Below are positions 1-8,488 of a DNA stretch of 64,000 nucleotides, piece after piece. Location: the NCBI RefSeq assembly GCF_023544445.1, contig NZ_JALPVJ010000012.1:124001-188000 (forward strand), given 5' to 3'. The DNA comes from Actinoplanes sp. M2I2 (GTDB lineage Bacteria > Actinomycetota > Actinomycetes > Mycobacteriales > Micromonosporaceae). The position numbers and the translations under genes are program-made. Within the stretch, counting starts at the first letter, position 1; the number at the start of each line of letters is the position of its first letter. Under the pieces are notes generated by a model, which saw only the letters and a program-made list of their open reading frames with translations, was not told where the DNA came from and made no database searches.

Positions 1-312
1 GTCCCCGATCCCGGGGAGTTCTTCATCTGGCGGATCGTCCTGGGCCTGCGGCTGAGCAGCGGGCGCTCCCCCGAAACCATCGCGGGCTGGCGCATCGCCG
101 GCCGCGGCGACGAGGCGATCCGCATGGAGGCGGCCTCTCCGGCCATGACGGCCAACCTGGTGGTACGAGCGGCCGACGGCGAGGTCTCCCTGTCGACCTA
201 CATCCGCTACGACCGTCCGTCCGCGCGCCTGCTCTGGACGCCGCTGTCCGCCGTACACCGGCGGCTGGCTCCCCGAGCCCTCCGCAACGGCGTCGCCCGG
301 CTGAGCCGGTGA
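1..312 (+). CDS. DUF2867-like protein, C-terminal part (truncated by window edge)
   Basis: The reading frame is open from the first base and ends at a TGA at 310-312, so only the last 103 residues are seen. The visible part (EFFIWRIVLGLR, GWRIAGRGDEAIRMEA, then YIRYDRPSARLLW) resembles the C-terminal half of DUF2867 proteins, which often stand alone or follow an NAD(P)-binding epimerase-like domain. Function is unknown. The family call rests on remembered motif similarity only. The next gene is convergent and ends 10 bp away. Confidence 0.6.
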   Translation, partial: VPDPGEFFIWRIVLGLRLSSGRSPETIAGWRIAGRGDEAIRMEAASPAMTANLVVRAADGEVSLSTYIRYDRPSARLLWTPLSAVHRRLAPRALRNGVARLSR

Positions 313-322
313 ACCAGACGGA

Positions 323-652
323 TCACCGAGCGCCACCGATCCGGAGACGGTTCCCGTCCGGATCCCGCAGGTGGACCTCGCGTCCCCACGGCGCGTTCTC
401 GACGGCAACCCCGAACTCGGCCGCCACCGCGTCGACGTCACCGACGTGGAGATACAGGAGCGTGTCGGGCCGGGCATCGTCGCGGTGCTCGGACAAGTAG
501 AGCTGCATCGGCCCGCGGGAAACACACACGAACAGCGGGAACCCCGGCTCGAAGCGGTGCTCCCACTGCTGGGCGAACCCGAGCCGCGAATACCAGGCGG
601 CCGAGGCTTCAGCGTCTCCCACATGCAGGATGGGCGTGATCTTCTCGTCCAT
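323..652 (-). CDS. VOC (glyoxalase/bleomycin-resistance fold) protein
   Basis: A 109-residue single-domain protein of the vicinal oxygen chelate superfamily. It opens with ITPILHVGDAEASAAWYSRLGF, typical of the first beta-alpha-beta module, and closes with EVHLRDPDGNRLRIGG, the usual second-module signature. Proteins of this size normally form dimers and bind metals or toxic small molecules. The C-terminal Glu used for metal in glyoxalases is not obvious here, so substrate and activity cannot be named. The next VOC gene lies 52 bp upstream on the same strand and the two could be co-transcribed. Confidence 0.8.
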   Translation of the reverse strand: MDEKITPILHVGDAEASAAWYSRLGFAQQWEHRFEPGFPLFVCVSRGPMQLYLSEHRDDARPDTLLYLHVGDVDAVAAEFGVAVENAPWGREVHLRDPDGNRLRIGGAR

Positions 653-704
653 GCGGGCATCCTGACAGACGGCGGGCGTCCGGCACCGACCGAACGGCGC
701 CGGG

Positions 705-1079
705 TCAGAGGCCGCGTTCGAGGGTGCTGCGCTCGACGCAGAACTCGTTGCCCTCGGGGTCCTGCATGGTCACCCAGCCGAGGCCGTCCGGGGTGCGGTG
801 GTCCTCGTAGAGCTTGGCGCCCAGAGCGGTCAGCCGTTCGACCTCCTCGTCGCGGGTGCGCTCGTCGGGCATCCAGTCGACGTGGAGGCGGTTCTTGATC
901 GTCTTGGCCTCCGGTACGCGGATGAACAGCAGCCCCGGCACCGGCGACGGCGCCTCGACCAGCACCTCGTCGTCACCCGGGTTGTCGTCGTCGCCCAGCG
1001 GCCAGCCGGTGACCTCGCTCCAGAAGCGGGCCAGTTCGAACGGCTCCGAGCTGTCGACCGTCACGTGTCGCAAAATCAT
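705..1079 (-). CDS. VOC family protein (glyoxalase-like)
   Basis: A 124-residue protein that starts with MILRHVTVDSSEPFELARFWSEVTGW and has HVDWMPDERTRDEEVERLTALGA in the middle and WVTMQDPEGNEFCVE at the end. This pattern belongs to the Glyoxalase_6-like VOC subgroup common in actinobacteria, whose members are mostly uncharacterised. The ATG at 1079 begins directly at the conserved first strand, so the start is probably right. It lies upstream of another VOC gene on the same strand. Confidence 0.85.
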   Translation of the reverse strand: MILRHVTVDSSEPFELARFWSEVTGWPLGDDDNPGDDEVLVEAPSPVPGLLFIRVPEAKTIKNRLHVDWMPDERTRDEEVERLTALGAKLYEDHRTPDGLGWVTMQDPEGNEFCVERSTLERGL

Positions 1080-1167
1080 GCTGAGACCCTAAGGGAGAGA
1101 CCCCGGCTTCCTCAGCCGGTGCCGCGACTCCACTCCACAGGCCGGCGCGGGAGCGGGCGCACGGCGG

Positions 1168-1199
1168 GCCGGAAGTACCGGGCGAACGGCACTTCCGGC
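1168..1199 (-). terminator. Candidate hairpin terminator downstream of the secreted protein gene
   Basis: GCCGGAAGT (1168-1176) and ACTTCCGGC (1191-1199) are perfect complements around a 14-base loop, about 40 bp past the stop of the leftward gene ending at 1238. There is no U-tract, which is usual for high-GC actinobacterial terminators. Confidence 0.35.
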
Positions 1200-1237
1200 G
1201 CTGTTGCAGACCTCATCGGAACTGATCTCGAAAGAGG

Positions 1238-1759
1238 TCAGCTCACGTTGGAGAAACGAACGCGGACGTGGTGGATACGGTTGAGGCGCGCATCCGGCAT
1301 GACCTTGTTGTCGATCCAGGTATACGCCTTGTTGTTGCCACGCGGATCAAACCACGCGCCGGCGAAGGCCTCGTGATAGAAGGTGGCCAACGTGACTCCG
1401 TTGTTGTCGATCACGTCGACCGAGACTCCGAGCGTGACCCCGACGAACACATACGGATTATGAATGTCGGCGTTCGTCTGCACCATCAGGCTGCGAACGA
1501 ACGTGCCGTCGGAGCCCTCCACCGATTGCACAAACGCCGCAGCAGAGGCATTGATGGTGCAGGTTGTCGCGGGCGGCACAGAACTCGATGACGCGTACCA
1601 ACCATCGCCATCTTCGTTCAGCTGACCGAGCGGGGCCAGAGTCGCGGTCGACGGCGAGGAGGACCGCGACGAACCCGCCGTCACCTTGCCGATCAAGGGC
1701 AGCAATGCGCCACCGAGTGCAAGGCCACCGGCCAAACGTCGCTGGGTCGTGTTGGACAT
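1238..1759 (-). CDS. Secreted protein of unknown function
   Basis: 173 residues. The ATG at 1759 (MSNTTQRRLAGGL) is chosen over an upstream in-frame codon because a GGGAGAAG ribosome site precedes it. Residues about 7-30 form an N-terminal hydrophobic export signal, followed by a Ser/Thr-rich stretch. The mature part has alternating beta-like segments (FVGVTLGVSVDVIDNNGVTLATFYHEA) ending in HHVRVRFSNVS. The C-terminal half is polar and Asn-rich, fitting an extracellular beta-sandwich. I do not recognise a family. The gene is divergent from the LuxR-type regulator starting at 1882, with 122 bp between them. Confidence 0.65.
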   Translation of the reverse strand: MSNTTQRRLAGGLALGGALLPLIGKVTAGSSRSSSPSTATLAPLGQLNEDGDGWYASSSSVPPATTCTINASAAAFVQSVEGSDGTFVRSLMVQTNADIHNPYVFVGVTLGVSVDVIDNNGVTLATFYHEAFAGAWFDPRGNNKAYTWIDNKVMPDARLNRIHHVRVRFSNVS

Positions 1760-1881
1760 GATCTTCTCCCTCTTTTTGTCCGGCGCCTCCGGCCGGTGTG
1801 AATCCACGTTCGCAGCGAGCCGGCCCTGGCGAAATTCGGAGAACTACGTAGAGGAATGCGGCGTGGGCGAGGATCGTCGAT

Positions 1882-2661
1882 GTGGTGGCAGCTCAGTTGG
1901 AGTACGCGCGCTTCCTCGACATGACTGTGGCGCTCCTCGATGACGAGTCAGAGGAGCCGCCGTGGCCCCTGATGGCGTTGGAGTTGCAGGCCGCGATGCG
2001 GGCCAATGCCGCCCTGTTCCAGGACGATCGGCCGCCGCCGACCAGTACGGGTCCAGTGCTGGCATGGACGCGCTCGCCATCGGTCGCCCGGGCGAACAAA
2101 TATGTTCTTGCGTTACGCCGGGCGCATCCGCTGGGCGAGCTGTATGTGGCCGGCGAAAAATCGGTGCTCCGAGTCAGCGATGTCACGGATGACCGGTCGT
2201 GGCGGCGAAACCCGGTGTACAACCTCTGCCGGCGTGATGTGGACGGCGCGATCCGGCATCTAGGTGTCCCGATACCAGGTGCGGCGGGCGCGGCGAGGCT
2301 GTTCCTGATCTGTCGGCCTGGGCTCGACTACACCGACCATGAGGTGAGCCTCATGCGAAGGGTGCAGCCGTTGCTCTTTCGCTTGGACCGGCATCTGGCC
2401 GAGCTGTCACGCCTGCGGACGCGCGCGGAGGCGCCGGCAGAGCTCGGCCGTCGGGCCAACGCGCTGGGGCTTACTCCTCGCCAGCTCACCGTACTGGCGC
2501 TGCTTGCCGAGGGCCTGACCGCGCGGGCGATCGCGCGGCGCCTGGGTATCACCGAGGCGACCGTCTCCAAGCATCAAGAAAACCTGTACCGCAAACTGGG
2601 CTGTAAGGACCGGCTCGGCGCTGTCCTGACTGCCCAGCGCGGAGGACTCTTCGCTCGATGA
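1882..2661 (+). CDS. LuxR-family transcriptional regulator
   Basis: 259 residues. The last 65 or so form a GerE/LuxR-type helix-turn-helix: LTPRQLTVLALLAEGLTARAIARRLGITEATVSKHQENLYRKLG is close to the family consensus. The first 190 residues look like a GAF-like sensor fold and carry no receiver-domain aspartate pattern, so this is not a classical NarL response regulator. The start is GTG at 1882. It might control the divergent secreted protein at 1238-1759, but that is only suggested by position. Confidence 0.85.
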   Translation: MVAAQLEYARFLDMTVALLDDESEEPPWPLMALELQAAMRANAALFQDDRPPPTSTGPVLAWTRSPSVARANKYVLALRRAHPLGELYVAGEKSVLRVSDVTDDRSWRRNPVYNLCRRDVDGAIRHLGVPIPGAAGAARLFLICRPGLDYTDHEVSLMRRVQPLLFRLDRHLAELSRLRTRAEAPAELGRRANALGLTPRQLTVLALLAEGLTARAIARRLGITEATVSKHQENLYRKLGCKDRLGAVLTAQRGGLFAR

Positions 2662-2746
2662 GCGATGCCGGCCCCTCCGGGAGCGAAGCGACAAGACGCG
2701 GACGGCCGGCGATGACGACCCGGGACAGACCCAGACCATGGTTGAT

Positions 2747-4948
2747 CTACAGAACACCAGGTCCCGGATGCGGTGGTTGGTTGTAGGCGGTGTTCTGCCA
2801 GGCCAGGGCCTCGCGGTACTGGATGTCGTGGAGCAGGGTGACCACCCGGCGGTCGGTCGGGACGGGGGTCGAATAGATGCGCAGGGCGGTGTTGTCCGTG
2901 GTGGGCCAGATGACTTCCTCGCGCCAGTCGCCGAGCAGGTCGCCGCTGAGGGAGGGGGTCGCTTTGGTGCCGTTGTTGGAGTGCACGCCCGAGGCGGTCA
3001 GCAGGCGCGTGTCCGCCGACGTGCCGTACTTGTCGATGCGGGTCTGGTCGAGCAGCTCTCGTTGCGGGTCGCCGTCCCACCAGATCACGAAGTTCGCTGA
3101 GCTCGGCTTGCGGCTCGCCACCACGGTTCCCGACGGGCTGCGAACGCCGTCGACCGCGGAGGACCACGACTCGGCGCCGGGGCTGCCGGCCCAGACGTCG
3201 GCCGAGACTCCGCGGCCGTTGTCGCCGCTCGCCGGCGTGCTCCACAGGATCTGACCCGTGCGGGCGTCGGCGAACCAGGACGACGGCTTGCTGGCGTCCT
3301 CGTCGACCTTGAAGACCTCCAAGCCCGTACGGGAGGGGTCGAGATCACCGACGTGCAGGGCGTCGCCGTGGCCGAAGCCGGTGTTCCAGAGCTTGGCGCC
3401 GTTGTCGTCGATCGCCAGGGAGCCGTAGACGATCTCGTCCCGGCCGTCGCGGTCGACGTCGGCCACCGAGAGCTGGTGGTTGCCCTGGCCGGCGGTGCCG
3501 CTGTTGGTCGAGCTGTTGCTGTCGAAGGTCCACCGCCGGGTCAGGGCGCCGTTGCGGAAGTCCCAGGCCACGATCACGCTGCGGGTGTAGTAGCCGCGGG
3601 CCATGATGAGGCTGGGCCGGCTGCCGTCGAGGTAGGCGGTGCCCGCGAGGAAGCGGTCGACCCGGTTGCCGTACGAGTCTCCCCAGCTGCTGACCGTGCC
3701 GCGCGGGGGTTCGTAGTTGACGGTGGACAATGCGGCGCCGGTGCGGCCGTCGAACATCGTCAGATACTCCGGGCCGGTGAGCACGTAGCCGGACGAGTTG
3801 CGGTGGTCGGCGCCCGCGCTGCCGATGATCTGCCCGGTGCCCGAGACGGTGGCGTCGGCCGTCTTCATGGCCACCTCGGCCCGGCCGTCGCCGTCGTAGT
3901 CGTACACCTGGAACTGGGTGTAATGCGCGCCGGCCCTGATGTTCCGCCCGAGGTTGACGCGCCAGAGCCGGGTGCCGTCGAGCTTGTAGGCGTCCACGTA
4001 GACCGGGTCGGTGACGCCGGACTGCGAGTTGTCCTTGGCGTTGAGCGGCTCCCACTTGAGGACCAGGTCGAGCCGGCCGTCGCCGTCGAGGTCGCCGGTG
4101 CTCGCGTCGTTCGCGGCGTACAGGGAGCTGTTGGGGTTCTGGATGGGCACGTCGAGATATCCGTTGCCGAACGTCAGCGACGGGCCCTCGGCGGCCTGTT
4201 CGACCCCGCCCAGGACGGGACGTACGGTGTACGCGCTGTTCGCGGCCGCGCCGGCGTCGAGATAGGTGGTCGAGCCGGTCAGCGGGGACGCGTTGAGCCG
4301 GGTCGCGCCGCGGTAGACGTTGAAGGCGATGCCGGCCGGGTCGGTGGCCAGCCAGCGCCAGCTGACCAGGTTGCCCGAGCCGGAGCGGACGCTGATCACG
4401 CCGCGGTCGAGTCGTTCCCGCTGCTTGCCGTCCGTCGGCGCGGTCGTCGTGGGCTGCGGGTTAGGGGTGGTCGGAACCGTGGGCTGCGGTGACGGCGTGG
4501 TGGGCTGCGCGGTCGTCGGTCGCGAAGTGGTGGGCTGCGGTGTCGTCGGCTGGGTCGCGCCCGTGCAGGCGACGCCGTTGAGCGTGAACGACGCGGGCGT
4601 CCCGGAGGCGCCGTCGGCGTTGAAGCCGAAGCTCGTCGAGCCGTTGGTCGCCAGGGTGGCGTTCCAGCCGGCGTCGCGTACGGTGACCGCCGGCCCGGAC
4701 TGGCTGACCGACCCGTTCCACAACTGCGTGATCGTCTGGCCGCCGGGCAGCGCGAAGGCCAGCGTCCAGCCGTTGACCGGGTCCCCGAGATTGGTGATGT
4801 CGACGGTGCCGCCGAAGCCGCCGGGCCAGGTGCTCGCGATGGCGTAGCGCACCTGGCAACCGGCGGCGGCGTCGGCCCGGGCCGCGACCAGGATGCCCGC
4901 GCCGGCGGTGGCGACGGCGAGGGCGGTCGCGATTCCTCTTCTGGCCAC
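2747..4948 (-). CDS. Secreted rhamnogalacturonan lyase (PL11) with N-terminal CBM2
   Basis: 733 residues. A signal peptide (about 1-28) is followed by a family 2 carbohydrate-binding module at about 31-128 (Cys31 and Cys128 as the usual disulfide, STWPGGFGGTVDITNLG, ITQLWNGS, AGWNATLATNG). A Thr/Pro linker runs to about 175. The rest is a PL11 catalytic domain: RLDRGVISVRSGSGNLVSWRWL, FNVYRG, DLDGDGRLDLVLKWEP, YDYDGDGRAEVAMKTADAT, GNRVDRFLAGTAYLDG, and DLLGDWREEVIW near the end. PL11 enzymes cleave the rhamnose-galacturonate backbone of pectin by beta-elimination and use calcium, matching the DxDGDG loops. Two operator-like palindromes lie upstream. Confidence 0.93.
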   Translation of the reverse strand: MARRGIATALAVATAGAGILVAARADAAAGCQVRYAIASTWPGGFGGTVDITNLGDPVNGWTLAFALPGGQTITQLWNGSVSQSGPAVTVRDAGWNATLATNGSTSFGFNADGASGTPASFTLNGVACTGATQPTTPQPTTSRPTTAQPTTPSPQPTVPTTPNPQPTTTAPTDGKQRERLDRGVISVRSGSGNLVSWRWLATDPAGIAFNVYRGATRLNASPLTGSTTYLDAGAAANSAYTVRPVLGGVEQAAEGPSLTFGNGYLDVPIQNPNSSLYAANDASTGDLDGDGRLDLVLKWEPLNAKDNSQSGVTDPVYVDAYKLDGTRLWRVNLGRNIRAGAHYTQFQVYDYDGDGRAEVAMKTADATVSGTGQIIGSAGADHRNSSGYVLTGPEYLTMFDGRTGAALSTVNYEPPRGTVSSWGDSYGNRVDRFLAGTAYLDGSRPSLIMARGYYTRSVIVAWDFRNGALTRRWTFDSNSSTNSGTAGQGNHQLSVADVDRDGRDEIVYGSLAIDDNGAKLWNTGFGHGDALHVGDLDPSRTGLEVFKVDEDASKPSSWFADARTGQILWSTPASGDNGRGVSADVWAGSPGAESWSSAVDGVRSPSGTVVASRKPSSANFVIWWDGDPQRELLDQTRIDKYGTSADTRLLTASGVHSNNGTKATPSLSGDLLGDWREEVIWPTTDNTALRIYSTPVPTDRRVVTLLHDIQYREALAWQNTAYNQPPHPGPGVL

Positions 4949-4976
4949 GGGCGGTCCTTAGATCGAGAGACGTGAA

Positions 4977-4990
4977 TGGGAGCGTTCCCA
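4977..4990. promoter_or_regulatory. CebR-like LacI-family operator, copy 1 (one mismatch)
   Basis: TGGGAGCGTTCCCA is the 14-bp CebR-type palindrome with a single substitution at the centre. It lies 29 bp upstream of the PL11 start and its centre is exactly 50 bp from that of copy 2. In Streptomyces, the LacI-family repressor CebR binds TGGGAGCGCTCCCA before cellulose-utilisation genes. Which repressor binds here cannot be seen in this window. Confidence 0.75.
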
Positions 4991-5026
4991 GGGTCGCGCA
5001 TGGCGACGCTGCGGTCAAGGTTGGAC

Positions 5027-5040
5027 TGGGAGCGCTCCCA
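5027..5040. promoter_or_regulatory. CebR-like LacI-family operator, copy 2 (perfect palindrome)
   Basis: TGGGAGCGCTCCCA is identical to the CebR box known from Streptomyces cellulose genes. It sits 47 bp before the start of the CBM2 esterase gene, between the two divergent CBM2 genes. Fifty base pairs between centres is close to five helical turns, so one regulator could contact both sites on the same DNA face. Confidence 0.8.
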
Positions 5041-5087
5041 TGACATAGTGCATGTATCCGCCATCGTCGATACGCACCGGAGTCCCG

Positions 5088-6233
5088 ATGCCCAGACCTC
5101 GCTGGACCGCCCTCGTCGCCGCGACCACCGTGCTGACCGGCTCGTTCGCCGTGGCCGCCGCCGGGCCGGCCGTGGCCGCCGCCGGTTGCGACGTTCGCTA
5201 CTCCGTCACCAGCTCGTGGCCGGGTGGCTTCGGTGCGGCCGTCGACATCGTCAACCTCGGAGACCCGGTCCCTTCCTGGACGCTGACGTTCACCTTCACC
5301 GGCGGGCAGGCGATCACCCAGCTGTGGAATGGTTCGGTCACCCAGGCCGGGTCGGCGGTCACCGTACGCAATGCCGGCTGGAACGGTTCACTCGCCACCA
5401 ACGGGAGGGCGGCTGTCGGCTTCACCGGCTCGTGGACCGGCAGCAACCCGGCGCCCACGTCGTTCGCCCTCAACGGCACCGCCTGCACCGGCTCGCCGTC
5501 TCCTACGACGCCGCCATCCACTACGCCACCACCGACCACCGCGCCGCCACCCACGGCCGCGCCACCCACCACGCCGCCGCTCACCACGCCGCCGCTCACC
5601 ACGCCGCCGTCGACGCCCCCGCCCGGCTCGCCGGTGAAGATCATGGCGCTGGGTGACTCGATCACCGGCTCGCCCGGCTGCTGGCGGGCCCTGCTGTGGC
5701 AGAAGCTGCCCGCCTCCCGCGTCGACTTCGTCGGCACCCTCCCGGGCCAGGGCTGCGGTTTCCCGTACGACGGTGAGAACGAAGGCCACGGCGGTTTCCT
5801 GGCCACGACCGTCGCCGACCAGGATCAGCTCGTCGGCTGGCTCGCCGCCTCCGACCCGGACGTCGTGCTCATGCACTTCGGCACCAACGACGTCTGGAGC
5901 AACCGCCCGGCGGCGACGATCCTGGCCGCGTTCACCCGCCTGGTCGCGCAGATGCGGGCGGCCAACCCGGCCATGAGGATCCTGGTCGCCCAGATCATCC
6001 CCATGAACGCCTCGAACTGCGCCGACTGCGCCCAGCGGGTCGTCGCCCTCAACGCCGCCATCCCGTCCTGGGCCGCGGGCCTGTCGACGGCCGCCTCCCC
6101 CATCACGGTCGTCGACCAGTGGACCGGATTCGCCCCCGCCACCGACACCTACGACGGCGTCCACCCCAACGACGCCGGCAACGCGAAGATCGCCGACCGC
6201 TGGTATCCGGCGCTCTCTGCCGCGCTCTCCTGA
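5088..6233 (+). CDS. Secreted CBM2-SGNH hydrolase (CE3-like acetyl esterase)
   Basis: 381 residues from ATG 5088, chosen over 5052 because GGAG sits 5 bases before it and the signal peptide then starts normally. Order: signal peptide (1-31), CBM2 (about 34-133, Cys34 and Cys133), a Thr/Pro linker to about 180, then an SGNH esterase. The esterase blocks are GDSIT (nucleophile Ser191), GHGGF, GTND (265-268) and DGVHPND (Asp356, His359). The compact domain with FVGTL, PYDGENEGHGG and the late DGVHPNDAG resembles CE3 acetylxylan esterases, but pectin or other acetyl esters are possible. It is divergent from the PL11 gene and shares its operators. Confidence 0.9.
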   Translation: MPRPRWTALVAATTVLTGSFAVAAAGPAVAAAGCDVRYSVTSSWPGGFGAAVDIVNLGDPVPSWTLTFTFTGGQAITQLWNGSVTQAGSAVTVRNAGWNGSLATNGRAAVGFTGSWTGSNPAPTSFALNGTACTGSPSPTTPPSTTPPPTTAPPPTAAPPTTPPLTTPPLTTPPSTPPPGSPVKIMALGDSITGSPGCWRALLWQKLPASRVDFVGTLPGQGCGFPYDGENEGHGGFLATTVADQDQLVGWLAASDPDVVLMHFGTNDVWSNRPAATILAAFTRLVAQMRAANPAMRILVAQIIPMNASNCADCAQRVVALNAAIPSWAAGLSTAASPITVVDQWTGFAPATDTYDGVHPNDAGNAKIADRWYPALSAALS

Positions 6234-6307
6234 ACCGCTTCCGATCACTCAGGGCCGGCATCACGCCGGGTCGAGTCAGGCCGAACAGGCTTCAGAGCAG
6301 GCGGGTG

Positions 6308-7039
6308 TCAGGCCGGTGCGAGGCGGATGCGCACGCGGCGGTTCTGCCGGCCCTTGCTCTCGACCTTGACCACTTCGACCCGGCCCACCTGGGCCGTCGA
6401 GGCGACGTGCGTGCCACCGTCGGCCTGCACGTCGAGCCCGACGATGTCGATCACCCGGATCTCGGGCTCGTGCAGCGGCGGCAGCGCGTCCTGCGTCCGT
6501 ACGAGGGTGGGGATCCGCAAAGCCTCCTCGCGCGGCAGCACCCGCGCCACGATCTTGCGGTCGGCGGAGATCTCGGCGTTGACCGCCTCCTCGAGCGACT
6601 GCTTGAAGCCGGCCGGCACCTCGGGCAGGTTGAAATCCATGCGGGCCTCGCCGGGCTGCATGTTGCCGCCCGTGACGAGCGCCCCGAAGTCCCGGAACAC
6701 CGTGCCACACAGGATGTGCAGGCCGGAATGCGTCCGCATGAGCGTGGTGCGCCGCTCGTCGTCGATCGCGCCCCGCACCGTCGCGCCGACCGGCGGCACC
6801 GGTTCGCCCGGGGCGGGGATCAGGCGCGGCCCGTCATCGCTCTTGCGGGCGTCCACGACGCGGGTGCGCACGCCCTGCCACAGCAGCACACCGTGATCCG
6901 GCGGCTGACCTCCCCCGCCGGGATAGAACGCCGACCGGTCGAGCACGATGCCCGCCTCGGGGTCGGCCGGGTCGGACCACAGCACCGTGCAGTCCCACTC
7001 CCGCAGCGTCGGATCACTCCAGTCGAGACGTTCAGTCAT
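6308..7039 (-). CDS. AlaX-type alanyl-tRNA editing hydrolase
   Basis: 243 residues, the length of a stand-alone editing domain related to the second half of alanyl-tRNA synthetase. It hydrolyses mischarged tRNA-Ala (Ser or Gly) in the cytoplasm. The zinc-binding HxxxH is THSGLH (His104 and His108), and the second motif is DGGTHV around residues 207-212 with His211. The Cys of the CGGTH form of this motif is Asp here, a variant that I believe occurs in some AlaX groups. The FYPGGGGQPPD signature near residue 39 is also typical. The gene is convergent with the esterase. Confidence 0.88.
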   Translation of the reverse strand: MTERLDWSDPTLREWDCTVLWSDPADPEAGIVLDRSAFYPGGGGQPPDHGVLLWQGVRTRVVDARKSDDGPRLIPAPGEPVPPVGATVRGAIDDERRTTLMRTHSGLHILCGTVFRDFGALVTGGNMQPGEARMDFNLPEVPAGFKQSLEEAVNAEISADRKIVARVLPREEALRIPTLVRTQDALPPLHEPEIRVIDIVGLDVQADGGTHVASTAQVGRVEVVKVESKGRQNRRVRIRLAPA

Positions 7040-7189
7040 GCCTCGACCCTATGGCCCGCTGGACGTTCTCCGTCGATCAACGCCACTCGCACCGGCCCGC
7101 AGAATCCGGGCTGAAGCACGACTCGAAACCTGGACCGGCGCGCGCGAAAGGGATCGCCGATGTGAGGCGGCTGATCCAGGGTGTGAGCT

Positions 7190-7519
7190 GTGATCAGGGT
7201 TCGAAGGTTCACGGACATCGACGCGCCGACGTCGTGGGCGCTCAGCGATCTGCCGAACATCGGAGCGACAGCCGATTCGACTGTTCCGCTGCCGCTGCCG
7301 CCGGCGACGAGCCCGCCCGTCGACTTCCCGGACCTGGCCGACATCACCGGTCGCTTCGTTCGCAGCGGTGGCGCCTTCCTGGTCGCCGAGCTGAACGGCC
7401 ATCTTGTCGGTATGGGCCGATTCGGGCCGTCGGGACAGCAGCGGGCCGAAGTGTTGCGGGTGCGGGTGCATCGGCCCGGCTGGGCGTGGACCCTGGTCTA
7501 TTACGCCAAGAAACTCTGA
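7190..7519 (+). pseudogene. GNAT acetyltransferase fragment, C-terminal half missing
   Basis: 109 residues. The beginning (MIRVRRFTDIDAP, then GGAFLVAELNGHLVGMGRFG and AEVLRVRVHRPG) matches the first half of a GNAT acetyltransferase up to the strand before the acetyl-CoA pyrophosphate loop. The Q/R-x-x-G-x-G/A loop and everything beyond are absent, and the reading frame runs into an unrelated tail (WAWTLVYYAKKL) and stops. Known GNATs are usually 140-180 residues. I could not find the missing half in the other frames downstream, so truncation by recombination is more likely than a simple frameshift. Confidence 0.55.
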
Positions 7520-7702
7520 ACCACCCCAAGTCTCCCTTCGCCGGAACCGAATCGGGCGTTCAAGCGAGCACCGGGATCACCTGCGCCCCGAAGGCCGAGC
7601 GCGGCGGTCCGCGTCCACGGCGGATGGCCGACGGTGCGTCCGGTTGTCGACAGAGGACGAAAAGGGGCGGCGGGAATCGCCAGGTGAGCGCATGGTGAGC
7701 AG

Positions 7703-8380
7703 GTGCGGGGTTACGGACAGTACTGCCCGATCGCGCTCGCCGCGGAAGTGTACGCGGAGCGGTGGACGCCGATCATCATCAGGAATCTGGATCTCGGTTG
7801 TGAGCGGTACACCGAGATCCTCGACGGCGCGCCCGGGTTGCCGCGCAGCGTGCTGTCGCAGCGGCTGCGGGTACTGGAACGGACCGGGGTCGTGGAGCGG
7901 GAGCGGGCGGGCCGGGGCACCTTCTACCGGCTCACCGAGAGCGGACGGGAGCTGGCCCGGGTCGGTGATGTTCTCGGCGAGTGGGGCGCGCGCTGGCGGG
8001 ACGTTGATCCCGCGGGCCAGGACCCCCGCCTCGCGCTCTGGACCGTGGCTCGCCGGGTCGGTCCGGCCACACTGCCGCGGCCCCGGATCGTGGTGGAGTT
8101 CCGGATCGGTGACCGGCGGCCACCGGACCATTTCTGGCTGGTGCTGAGCGCCACCGGCAACGAGGTTCTGGCGCAGCCGCCCGGGTTCGCCGCAGACGGC
8201 TCGGTCACCGCGGACGTGGCCACGGTCGTGCGGTGGCACGCGGGCCAGAGCGACCTGGCCGTCGCCGGTCCCTCGTGGCTCGGCCGCCTGGTCGCCTCGT
8301 GGGGCCGGCTCGGCTCGTACGCGGAGCCGGGGCGCACAGGGCCCGCCGAACCGCGAAGCAGCACCCGGGCGAAACGGTAG
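7703..8380 (+). CDS. HxlR-family winged-helix regulator
   Basis: 225 residues from GTG 7703. Residues 1-95 are an HxlR/MarR-like winged helix: YGQYCPIALAAEVYAERWTPIIIRNL, then LPRSVLSQRLRVLERTGVVERE and GTFYRLTESGRELA. The remaining 120 residues form a C-terminal domain seen in actinobacterial members (WTVARRVGP, VVEFRIGDRRPPDHFWLVLS), perhaps an SCP2-like ligand fold. No obvious target gene lies next to it: the upstream neighbour is a GNAT fragment and the downstream gene is convergent. Confidence 0.82.
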   Translation: MRGYGQYCPIALAAEVYAERWTPIIIRNLDLGCERYTEILDGAPGLPRSVLSQRLRVLERTGVVERERAGRGTFYRLTESGRELARVGDVLGEWGARWRDVDPAGQDPRLALWTVARRVGPATLPRPRIVVEFRIGDRRPPDHFWLVLSATGNEVLAQPPGFAADGSVTADVATVVRWHAGQSDLAVAGPSWLGRLVASWGRLGSYAEPGRTGPAEPRSSTRAKR

Positions 8381-8488
8381 CCGGGACAAGAAGCGGGTCC
8401 GGACGGAAGCCGTGGAAGCTGGATCTGAAGCACGGCCGCGACGAAGCCGGAAGCGCATGGACCTGCGGCAAGCGAGCCCGTACCCCGA

